In this document: positions 48,668 through 57,449 of the stretch, in pieces
Layout of the letters: each line of letters begins with the position of its first letter
How positions within the stretch are numbered: position 1 is the stretch's first letter
From: Meira nashicola
Taxonomy: Eukaryota; Basidiomycota; Exobasidiomycetes; Exobasidiales; Brachybasidiaceae
Reading direction: 5' to 3'
Length of the DNA stretch: 64,000 bases
Assembly (NCBI GenBank): GCA_001600355.1
Contig: BCJU01000001.1
Span: forward strand, 1,881,178 to 1,945,177
Made by a program: the position numbers and the translations under genes
The notes under the pieces: generated by a model
Database searches by the model: none
What the model was told of the DNA's origin: nothing
What the model saw: the letters and a program-made list of their open reading frames with translations, nothing else

Positions 48668-51142
48668 ATGAATAACAGCAATACCGTCGGTAAGACGGGC
48701 GGCGGCAGTGCTAACAAAAGTGCACAAAATTCGCCAACTTCTCAAACAAAAAGTTTGCCCGACGAAAACTATACAACTTCACATCGCTCCAATACTTCAA
48801 TCTCTTCGACTTCTAGCTCAAACAGAGATAGTCATTCAGGGCACGGATTTGCTTCATTCTTTCATCGTAATCCAGATCATTCAAACGAAGGATCAGCATT
48901 AGGACATATGCTCGCACCAGCTCTATCTGTAGCAGGAGCACATAATCCATTTGCAATCAGCGCTTTGAATGAAGATGGAACTCGAAAACGAACGCATACA
49001 TATGGCAAATCCGATAAGGGCAAAGACCTAAGCACACCACCTGAATACGAAGAAACGAATGCAGACGATAACGAATCCAAGCACAGCAGGAGACGCAAAC
49101 GAGATCGATTTCGTACAGCATTCGGTCGTAGCTTGAGCCCATGGCGCTATCATAACGAAGACGGCGGAGAAGGAAGAAGACGGAGTGGAAGTTGGAATTT
49201 GAGCCGTCAAAGTCGTGATAGTCTAGACGTACAGAGAGAGCATACCGATAAGCACGCAGCAGCTGATGGCAATGAAACCGAAAGTGATGGTGAAAGTGTC
49301 AAGAGTGGAATCGTACCACGCAATAGCGCATTTGCAAATTTTGCAGATGATTCTGAAAGTGAAGAAGAGATGGGTAATGTTCCTCGTCGAGCACACGCCG
49401 AGTCTCTAGAGAATGATGGCAATGATGCTGCAATTGCCAAGAAAGATCATAAAATAGAATCAGAGACGGAGAGCACAACTGATGCTGAAGATAGTGATGA
49501 TTACATAGACTTTGACGAGGAGACGTTGGACAATACACTATACAATGCTGGATGCATAGATCTTCACGATGCATGGCTCAAAGATGGTCAAAGTCAGCAT
49601 TCACATTCCGGCAAAGATCACACACCGCACACTCACTATGGTCCGGAGGATTTTGATGCAGCATGGGAAGGCGCTGGTCCTTCGGGGCATGACGAAGGCG
49701 ATGAAGGATTACGAGCACCTAATGTGGTTATAGGACAAGGACAAAGTTTATCTCCATCAGCTTTGGCAGGAGAGGGAATGGAAATCTTGACGATCGCAGA
49801 CGAGCCGCTCAAATCGGCAACTGGACCACCAAAGATGCTCTCGCCATCCATGCGAACACAGAGTTATACTAGTTCAATTTCTCCTAGTGAACACCAATCA
49901 TTATCTTACTTCAGCAAAGATGGAACTAGCAAAGAGGGAAATGGAGAAGATGTAAGCTCTGAAAGAAAGTTGACAGCAAGTCGACCCATCTTTGAGAAAA
50001 ATAGATGCACGATTACACTCATACATGGTGATTACGAAAAATTTGCAAATGAAAGCAAACGTCCAAGGAGATACATTGCTGCTAGCGATGGTAGTGAAGA
50101 ATCTTCTTACGCAATAGAGTGGACGATTGGCACTGTTTTGCGCGATGGTGACGAGATGCTTATTGTTTCAGTGATGGAAACAGACACAAAGCTGGATGCA
50201 AGCGATTCGAAACATGAAGATAAGAAAGCACATCAAGAATATCAACGAATTCGCCAATCGATGGCCGTCATTCTAGCTAGAAGAGCGGTTGCTGTTCTTC
50301 AACGAACAAGATTAGCCGTTCGAGTATCATGTCAAGCATTGCACGCACGCAATTCACGACATATGTTTATTGATATGATTGACTTTTTTGAGCCGACAAT
50401 GTGTGTTGTCGGTTCAAGAGGTTTGGGAAGCTTAAAAGGTGTTTTATTGGGAAGTTTCAGTCATTATTGTGTTCAGAAATCACCCGTTCCAGTCATGGTA
50501 GCACGTAAACGACTAAAATTACCGCCTTTGCCCAAAGGTAAGACGGATGTGGTTAGCAATGTACGAGCAAGACATATGCGATTAGACCAAGCAATGATCG
50601 AAAAGGATGCAAATGTTGCCGAGGATACGCCGGAAAAGAAAGAGTCTGAAAAGGAAGATGAGATGGAAGAAACCGCAAAGACCAACAAGGATGAAGTAGT
50701 GAAAAAGGAAGAGGAAAAAGACGAACACGTCGAGAAAGCGTCTTCTGAAAAGGACATTGATACACCTGCCAACGTCGGAAGTGCGACAACAAAGAAGGAT
50801 TCTGACGATGATAAATTCAATGGAGTTAGAAAGAGTAGTGATGTACAAGCTGCAGATGACGATAAAGGAAATCTTGAAAAACTTCAACGGGAAGAAGAAG
50901 ATAAGAGGCAAACGGAAGAAATTCAAAAGGATGCCCAAGAGGCTTCCGAATTGCTCGATGAGAAAAAAAGTGGAAAGAAGGCGGACAAGAAACTAGACTC
51001 TTCCTCAATTCAACGTTCAAATTCTGATTCTAAACAAACTCGAGGACGGAAGAAGTTTTCTGTTGGATCTCACCCTGAAGATGAGATAAGCGATGAAGAG
51101 GAAGAGTCCCGAGGTCGCAGTAGATCGCGATCTCGGAATTAG
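48668..51142 (+). CDS. universal stress protein (UspA) domain protein with long disordered flanks
   Basis: An 824-residue protein with one Usp domain at about 467-614. The domain starts RYIAASDGSEESSYAIEW and ends in the ATP-binding signature G-X2-G-X9-G-S, seen as VGSRGLGSLKGVLLGS, then HYCVQKSPVPVMVAR. The signature is intact, so nucleotide binding is expected. The N-terminal 460 residues are Ser-rich and disordered, with an Arg-rich block (RRRKRDRFRTAFGRSLSPWRY) and a conserved-looking acidic segment (YIDFDEETLDNTLYNAG). The C-terminal 200 residues are a Lys/Glu-rich probable coiled coil ending in an RS-type tail. The longest frame starts at a TTG at 48587; the ATG at 48668 is preferred. 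Fungal proteins of this layout exist, but their role is poorly defined. Confidence 0.88.
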   Translation: MNNSNTVGKTGGGSANKSAQNSPTSQTKSLPDENYTTSHRSNTSISSTSSSNRDSHSGHGFASFFHRNPDHSNEGSALGHMLAPALSVAGAHNPFAISALNEDGTRKRTHTYGKSDKGKDLSTPPEYEETNADDNESKHSRRRKRDRFRTAFGRSLSPWRYHNEDGGEGRRRSGSWNLSRQSRDSLDVQREHTDKHAAADGNETESDGESVKSGIVPRNSAFANFADDSESEEEMGNVPRRAHAESLENDGNDAAIAKKDHKIESETESTTDAEDSDDYIDFDEETLDNTLYNAGCIDLHDAWLKDGQSQHSHSGKDHTPHTHYGPEDFDAAWEGAGPSGHDEGDEGLRAPNVVIGQGQSLSPSALAGEGMEILTIADEPLKSATGPPKMLSPSMRTQSYTSSISPSEHQSLSYFSKDGTSKEGNGEDVSSERKLTASRPIFEKNRCTITLIHGDYEKFANESKRPRRYIAASDGSEESSYAIEWTIGTVLRDGDEMLIVSVMETDTKLDASDSKHEDKKAHQEYQRIRQSMAVILARRAVAVLQRTRLAVRVSCQALHARNSRHMFIDMIDFFEPTMCVVGSRGLGSLKGVLLGSFSHYCVQKSPVPVMVARKRLKLPPLPKGKTDVVSNVRARHMRLDQAMIEKDANVAEDTPEKKESEKEDEMEETAKTNKDEVVKKEEEKDEHVEKASSEKDIDTPANVGSATTKKDSDDDKFNGVRKSSDVQAADDDKGNLEKLQREEEDKRQTEEIQKDAQEASELLDEKKSGKKADKKLDSSSIQRSNSDSKQTRGRKKFSVGSHPEDEISDEEEESRGRSRSRSRN

Positions 51143-51260
51143 TCATTGATGTTCTTCTATGTATCACCCCAAGATAGATCTATTAAATAACATTTTATTC
51201 AATACAATCCAAATCTGAAAAGTTAATATTATAACATACATATATAAATAAGAAGATAAA
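51143..51260. other. short convergent spacer
   Basis: 118 AT-rich bases between the stop codons of the universal stress protein gene and the ABCD transporter. It must hold both 3' ends, so the transcripts probably overlap. Confidence 0.4.
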
Positions 51261-53801
51261 TTAAGCTTTAGACAAATTTAATTCGCCTTGGATCTCGTTT
51301 ACACGTTTTTTCCATTGGTCAACATCGCGTAACTTTTCTTCTAAATCTTTAATTTCATCATTAAAGCTTTTTGCTTGACCATCTTGCGTTGTCAATCGTT
51401 CAATTTCCCATTTTCCTGCTTCTCCATGTAAGCGTAATAAAACGTCATGATATTTGAACAAAGAAGGTCTATGTGAAATTGTGATTAAAGTGATTCCCAT
51501 CTCTTTTGCACGAGCGTACATCAAACCTTCTACATCCGTTGAAACTGCACTTGTGCATTCGTCCAAAACACCAAATTTGGGTGAATGATAGAATAAACGT
51601 GCCATTCCCATCCTTTGTTTTTCACCACCGCTTAAAACATCTTTCCATTCTTTACGTGTTTCCCAACCGCCTTCACGATCAGGCAAGTATGCCAAATGAA
51701 CATCTTTGAGAATTTGCAATAAATCATCATCAGTACGTCCACTTTTAATAAATTCTGCATAACTTGTTGGGTACAAAACTTGTTCACGTAAACTACCAGC
51801 GGAAAGGTAAGGTCTTTGCGGCAAAAAGAAAGGATCGTAATCGGCTGGTAATTTCAATGTACCCTTGAACGTTGGCCACAATTGAGCGAGAACACGAGCG
51901 ATTGCAGTCTTTCCGACACCGTTTGGACCAGTGATGAGAATGTGATCGCCATTGTTGATCGTTAAAGAAAGATCACGAACGAGTTCTTCTCCTCCGCGTT
52001 CCATACCGGGTGCAGGTGCAACAATTGGTACATTCTCAAACGTAACATTTTCGCTGCCCAAAAGTACACGGCCTTGAATACTGCCCATATCGTAAAATCT
52101 TTGATCGTCAGGAATACCTTGTGGTCTTGGCAAAGCTTGATATTCTCCGCGTTCTAATAGATGCAAAGTGGAAATCAAAGTGTATACTCGAGATGTATAT
52201 CCTGCCAATTCATTCAATTCTTTGAACGAATACATCAAACGCGATCCAGCATCAGCCAATGACAATAACAATCTTCTATTGGAAATGTAACTTTCTGTTT
52301 TGCTTGCCATTCCTTCATTAGTAAGCTTCTCACGAACTTGTCTCTCCCCAGAGCCAGTATCTTTCTTGTAACCGAATAGAAGTGGAGCTGCAATGATGAT
52401 ATATCCACTTGCACTCCAGCAATACTTCAGCACAAAGTCTTCGGTCATATTGTATGCGATACGGATCTTGTAGATTGAATTGACGTGTCTGATCAATCGC
52501 ATGTAAGCTCGATTCAAGATACTTTCTTCTATCTTTGAACCGTTGTAAAAGGCAATCTCTTCTGCGTTTGTGATGATACGAGCGTGTGCACTACGGAAAT
52601 CTCCTTCTAATTTGGCTTCAATTGCGGACAATTTACCGAATGCAGGCGTGACCTTTTTCAAAATCCAACCGGTCAACAAATAATTACCAAACAGACCTAG
52701 AACACCCTTCATTCCCAAATTTTGTGCTAATTGATAATTGAAAATGATTAAATCAAGCGTTGGCTTGGAGACGTTGGAGTAAAGAGCCGAAAGAGTTTCG
52801 CAGAATTTTGAGACATCTGTGCAAATGAATTGATCTGCTCCATCAAGACGGGCATCCAAATTGATCACACGGTAAAAGTTGGCGTTTGCGTTCAAGTATA
52901 AATCATGCACATACCGTGTCATGTGTGTTCTAAAACCGATGGCCAATTTGGACTGCAAGTATCGAATCATTGAGTTGGTGTATGTGCTTGGAACGGCCAA
53001 TAAGAACCAGAGGCCAAGACCTTTGAGAAAACCTTTTCCATTGGCAGAGACTAGATCACGAACGATTCTACCATCAAGTCGAGCAACAAGAACGGAAAGA
53101 TATGTACGCAAAACGAGGAAGGCAGTATGTAATAAAAAGATGAATACTTCCTTGGACGACGCATGAGGTACAATCACCTTGAAGATCGCTCTGAGTTGTC
53201 TGAAGAATTCTTTGTTCACGCCAACCTTTTTTGCACTTGCGGCAGCTGCACCACCTTCTTCACGTAACGCTTTTGCCTCTTCCAAGCGCTTTTCATCGAT
53301 GCTCTTTTCAACATCTTTGCCATCTGAAGTCGTTTTCTTCGATTTTCGTTTGTCGAGCACGGGTGGTTGTTTGGCAAAGAATGGATAATTTTCATCAATT
53401 GTCTTTTGTGATGTTTCATTGATGTTAACTTTTGCAATCCGTCTACGATAAGGAACCAATAAATCATACGAACCATCTTTGTTCTCAACATATAATTCTT
53501 CCAAAGCTGCGTTCATCTCTTCTTCGGTTGCAGGTGCTTTTGATCGAAGTTCATTTAACAAAGAGTGTTCTTCATTCGCTTTTTGTGCAAAAGAAGATTT
53601 ATTTCGTGCTAATTGAGGTCTTGATCGGGCATGAACTTGTTTACCTTTACTGGTCGGTCGTATAATACCTTGCAATCGTCTTCTTAACACGATCAGAACG
53701 GCCAAAATTACTACAATTCCATATCGTGTAGAAGATTTACCCGCTCCTCCAGAAAGCCATTCGGCTATACTGGAAGACAAAGGTTTGGATTGAATGGCCA
53801 T
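51261..53801 (-). CDS. peroxisomal long-chain acyl-CoA ABC half-transporter (ABCD/ALDP family)
   Basis: An 846-residue half-transporter that works as a dimer to import long or very-long-chain acyl-CoA into peroxisomes for beta-oxidation. A hydrophobic N-terminal segment (RYGIVVILAVLIVLRRRL) and a basic linker precede the ABCD transmembrane domain (about 230-540). That domain contains the EAA-like motif NAEEIAFYNGSKIEE, diagnostic of ABCD proteins. The nucleotide-binding domain has Walker A GPNGVGKT (Lys631), the signature LSGGEKQRMGMARLF, Walker B FGVLDECTSAVS and the switch His in ISHRPSL. Length matches yeast Pxa1/Pxa2, and which of the two it matches is not decided. The ATG at 53801 is chosen over an upstream TTG. 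Confidence 0.94.
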   Translation of the reverse strand: MAIQSKPLSSSIAEWLSGGAGKSSTRYGIVVILAVLIVLRRRLQGIIRPTSKGKQVHARSRPQLARNKSSFAQKANEEHSLLNELRSKAPATEEEMNAALEELYVENKDGSYDLLVPYRRRIAKVNINETSQKTIDENYPFFAKQPPVLDKRKSKKTTSDGKDVEKSIDEKRLEEAKALREEGGAAAASAKKVGVNKEFFRQLRAIFKVIVPHASSKEVFIFLLHTAFLVLRTYLSVLVARLDGRIVRDLVSANGKGFLKGLGLWFLLAVPSTYTNSMIRYLQSKLAIGFRTHMTRYVHDLYLNANANFYRVINLDARLDGADQFICTDVSKFCETLSALYSNVSKPTLDLIIFNYQLAQNLGMKGVLGLFGNYLLTGWILKKVTPAFGKLSAIEAKLEGDFRSAHARIITNAEEIAFYNGSKIEESILNRAYMRLIRHVNSIYKIRIAYNMTEDFVLKYCWSASGYIIIAAPLLFGYKKDTGSGERQVREKLTNEGMASKTESYISNRRLLLSLADAGSRLMYSFKELNELAGYTSRVYTLISTLHLLERGEYQALPRPQGIPDDQRFYDMGSIQGRVLLGSENVTFENVPIVAPAPGMERGGEELVRDLSLTINNGDHILITGPNGVGKTAIARVLAQLWPTFKGTLKLPADYDPFFLPQRPYLSAGSLREQVLYPTSYAEFIKSGRTDDDLLQILKDVHLAYLPDREGGWETRKEWKDVLSGGEKQRMGMARLFYHSPKFGVLDECTSAVSTDVEGLMYARAKEMGITLITISHRPSLFKYHDVLLRLHGEAGKWEIERLTTQDGQAKSFNDEIKDLEEKLRDVDQWKKRVNEIQGELNLSKA

Positions 53802-54659
53802 TTTTCTCAAGAGAATTGAATGGTCACTCAAAGTATGATGGTGTAAAAGTATGAAGAATACATGCCCCCGTTATACTTACACAGTCTAGGTATAAATCCT
53901 CTGCACCCTTTGCAATGTCGCATTCTGTCAACCATTTTTGAAAGCCGGTTCTCGAATGCAATCGGGCACTTTTCCACGGGTAATACGGGGTGCAACAATT
54001 TTATACCCGACTAGTGCGAAAGGCCCTAGGCATACTGGGCGTAGATTATTGCTCTGTATCTGCGCAAATGCCTCGATCTAAACTGACTGAAACGCGTATA
54101 CTTTTGTCAGAGGAGAGCGCGGGAAGTTCAATCAGGACTCAATATAGGGGAACTCAAATAGTGTTTCACTCAGATCACAAAAGAAGAATATTGAATGAAT
54201 GCATTTATAATTATGAGAGTCACTACCTGTAGTGTGCTGATTGTCCGTGCAATGAAAGTGTTGTGAGAACTTTAGGCTTGCCTGAGCTTTAAAAAAACCG
54301 GATGCCTTTGTTTGGTGAGATGGAATTGAGAGCTGATCAGATCGAATCTGCATGTCCCGATTGAAATGAGGAAGAAGATGAGAAATAAATAATCTACAAA
54401 GTGCTTTGCTTGATCCGTGAGGGATTGTGACCATATTTGTTGTTGAATATGCCACCTCTCTCTTTAGTTCACGGTCAAGTGTGCAAAAGGCTTCGGATGT
54501 TTAGTTGGGGATTATAGGTACCTTTCGACGTTGAGTTTTGAAGAAAAAAAAAGAAATTGCGCTACAGTTGGTATGCAGTGATGTGCATATAAAGAAGTTT
54601 GAAATCGAGAAAGAGAGAAAAAAAGAAACGTATGATGAGCCGCTAGTGTGATCACCTTC
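53802..54659. other. intergenic region upstream of the ABCD gene
   Basis: About 860 bases containing the ABCD promoter and the 3' flank of the secreted protein gene. One ACGCGT hexamer lies at 54092-54097. A small frame at 53990-54232 starts at GTG and is not credible. No other element seen. Confidence 0.4.
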
Positions 54660-55331
54660 TTATGATGACTTTTGCACATCACGGCCCAACATGTGTGATG
54701 CATAAGTATCTTCTTCTTTTACATCACGAGATTGAGCCTTGGGTTTGACTTGAGGATGAGAATCACAAGAAACGGCTTCATTTGTCTTCTTTTTGGCAGC
54801 CTTGATTGTGAATTTCTTTGAACGGTTACCACTATCACCCATGACAACAATGATATAATCATGACGAGTTTCAAGATCACTGGGTAAAGTGACTTCAGCT
54901 TCTTCATCTGTGATAGCAATGTCTTTTGCCAAAGTCCATTTGAGATTGTAACCCCCTTCACCATTTTTGGGAAGGTAGCCCAATTTGATTGTAACTTTGA
55001 AGTTGTTTGCTGCTGCAGGAATTTTGTCTTGATCAACTTTCCATTTGACCACTTCTTCGCGTCCGGCATACCAAACTTGCTTTGAAACAGGAGCTGTGAC
55101 TGGTGGATTATAAACGATACGCTTTTCCATTTCTACTTCTGAGATCACTTCGGGATCAGCAGGAGATCGTTCAACTTGCATAGATTCCCAAGAGACGATA
55201 TTGTTTGTTGAGCCCATCATTGAGCGGGCAACTGCATGAGCAACATCTTCTTGCTTGTGCTCAACAGGAGAAGCGAATGCGGTGCATGCTGCAAAAGCGA
55301 CAAAAAGGGAAAGCAAAGTGTTGGTACGCAT
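54660..55331 (-). CDS. secreted Kre9/KNH-type (Ser-Thr-rich GPI-anchored family) protein
   Basis: A 223-residue secreted protein. The signal peptide is clear (MRTNTLLSLFVAFAACTAFA, cleavage before SPVEH). A propeptide-like segment ends at a dibasic EMEKR site (Kex2), after which a beta-sandwich domain of about 100 residues starts IVYNPPVTAPVSKQVWYAG. The pattern of that domain (W-X-A-G, V-K-W, V-T-I-K-L, E-V-T-L-P-S, D-Y-I-I-V-V-M) fits the Kre9/KNH or Ser-Thr-rich GPI-anchored family linked to cell-wall beta-glucan. The C-terminus is Lys-rich, and no GPI-attachment hydrophobic tail is seen, so it is probably released. The promoter has a TATA-like box about 55 bases upstream. Confidence 0.75.
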   Translation of the reverse strand: MRTNTLLSLFVAFAACTAFASPVEHKQEDVAHAVARSMMGSTNNIVSWESMQVERSPADPEVISEVEMEKRIVYNPPVTAPVSKQVWYAGREEVVKWKVDQDKIPAAANNFKVTIKLGYLPKNGEGGYNLKWTLAKDIAITDEEAEVTLPSDLETRHDYIIVVMGDSGNRSKKFTIKAAKKKTNEAVSCDSHPQVKPKAQSRDVKEEDTYASHMLGRDVQKSS

Positions 55332-57449
55332 TGTTGTAAAGATAACTGAAAGGTTTGGGGGATTTTGATTGAGAATGAGGTGTTCCTTTATATGAAATCA
55401 GTTGTGAGAGTGACAAAATCGAATGTCAAAAGGGTGATGGCGGTAAAAAGACGAGATGAGCTGAGAATGAAGATCAATATAAAGGAAGCGGAATCTAGTT
55501 TTCCGTTTTTGCACCTAGCCAAAAAGTTGTTATTTTGGTGATTGTGCATACATTAGCGGTTCTAATCAAATTGCAACTTTCCCTTGGCACATATGACCAA
55601 ACTGTTTTCTTCAAAAGCTTGCTTTGCCTTTGCATCGGCAGGAGGATTGTGTCTTTTGCTATGTATGGAAAGACTTTATCCGAAATTGAATACACACATT
55701 GTTGGCGCGAGCGGTAGGAGAATTGTGTTAACTCAGACCTTCATTTCGGACATTTGCCTTGGTTTTGTGCCACAATTGAACGGCGCCGGAATTGTGTAAA
55801 AAAGGCTGCAGGTCGACTGCATAGAACATGTATCACGATTAAATTGATACATACTTGCCTTTCTGAATAACAAGATTACCATCATCATCAGCCTCACACT
55901 TTTTGCATATGTGCATACGTATATTAATTGATTTCGGTGTCGGGTTCGTGTGCCGCCGTAAATGATATATAAATCAACTCTTAAGCCCTTTTTTTTTGCC
56001 AATTATCTACTGTGCATTTAAATGCATTTGTACACTCTGCAATCACCTCTTTTTCGAGAAAACGCAACGCGCATGTTTTATCAATTTGGAAGGTATGTCG
56101 GTGGAACGTCACTCTAAAAATAAAATCACAAGCCACCCGATAAACCAATATAGAAAGTCATCGCGTGCATTCTTTTTTGCGTGCATGCACCTTTAGCGAA
56201 AAGCTAAGGCCTACGCGTCAAAAAAAAGCAACATGTACGCGTTTTAACGATTGGGCTAAATGTTGAACTCTCTCAACTCTGTCTGTACACGAATAATGGG
56301 TTCAAGTGTAATCGGGGAAAAAAATACCACACTAATTCTGCATGGTTAGAGGAATGGGTATGGACTAGTGATGATTCTTGTTTCGGAATATAGAAAAATA
56401 CACTATTCGTACATGAACAATTACTTTTGAAAGACTAAAAGAGCTTTCTTATACAGATCAAAAGCTGCATCAAGACCACATGTACGCCATTCAACGTTCA
56501 TCATCATCACAAATATGGCTTCTTTCATCAGAGTTTTCTCAATCTATCTTTAGAAATAATGCTTTCATTAGCCTATGTATATCTGCACCTCCTGACCTCA
56601 AAAGTATGTATATGTATGTATGTTCATGCTGATCGATGTTGACCTACGTCATCTTATCCGGAAAACGGTAAAGCAATGAATTGGACATCTGTGCTTAGAA
56701 GACCAAACAGGGAAGTTCTCCTTAGATTTGTGCAAATGAATAGATTTTGAAAAGAATTAGTTATGATCAAGCCCATAAGGTATCTAGCCAGAACGCAATG
56801 TCACTGTTCTTCATTTTCATACATTTGCCTAAATTGAAATGAATCAGACGGTTTGAGGTCTCGTCTTTCATTTACCCCGCAAATTCATATAAAGCTAGCC
56901 CGCTTTCTTTCTTGCGGACGCGTTCTTGCGTTAAGCTAACTATTGATAGCGAGATCAGGTCCAAATTGCCAACCCCTTGCCGATCCTATCCAGGCTACAG
57001 ACATATCCCAATACGATGACCCATTTTTGATTACCCAAGCATATTCAATGAAAAAGAGTGATCGATGTCAATTCAATTTGAACCCTAACCCTTTGTACAG
57101 GTACATACATATTTCATCACACTCACGAATAAAAAGTGACCTTTTTTTGCCCACATTCCTCATTTTTGAACCCGTTCGCCTAACCTACGACAAGCCAGTA
57201 AAGCGGCGATAGAATGAATATGTTGCGCTGCGCCGCCGCCTTAAACGCGTTTTTTACACACAGAAAAGCCCTTGTCAGATTCAAAGATTGACCTTGCATA
57301 GGGTTTCCAAAGTCCGACCTTTTTTTTATCATCTCTTTACGTAAAGTCTCACAAGCTATGACAATTGTATGATACAATGTGGCGATTATCATGATTATGT
57401 ACATCTTTTATACTACATAGACTACTTTTTTTACAAATTTTGTATCAAA
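55332..57449. other. 2.1 kb gene-poor region
   Basis: No gene is supported. It contains four ACGCGT hexamers (56213-56218, 56237-56242, 56918-56923, 57245-57250). It also carries a 15-base sequence on the minus strand, 56237-56251, that recurs exactly at 62998-63012. Frames are short and mostly start at non-ATG codons. It lies upstream of the secreted KNH-type gene and downstream of REX3, so it may be an extended promoter. Confidence 0.45.
55386..55392 (-). promoter_or_regulatory. TATA-like box of the secreted KNH-type gene
   Basis: On the minus strand this reads TATAAAG, 55 bases upstream of the ATG at 55331, a plausible TATA position for a strongly expressed secreted protein gene. Confidence 0.4.

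Noticed and set aside
53990..54232. 80-codon frame upstream of the ABCD gene
   Set aside because: Begins at GTG and lies in an ordinary promoter gap.
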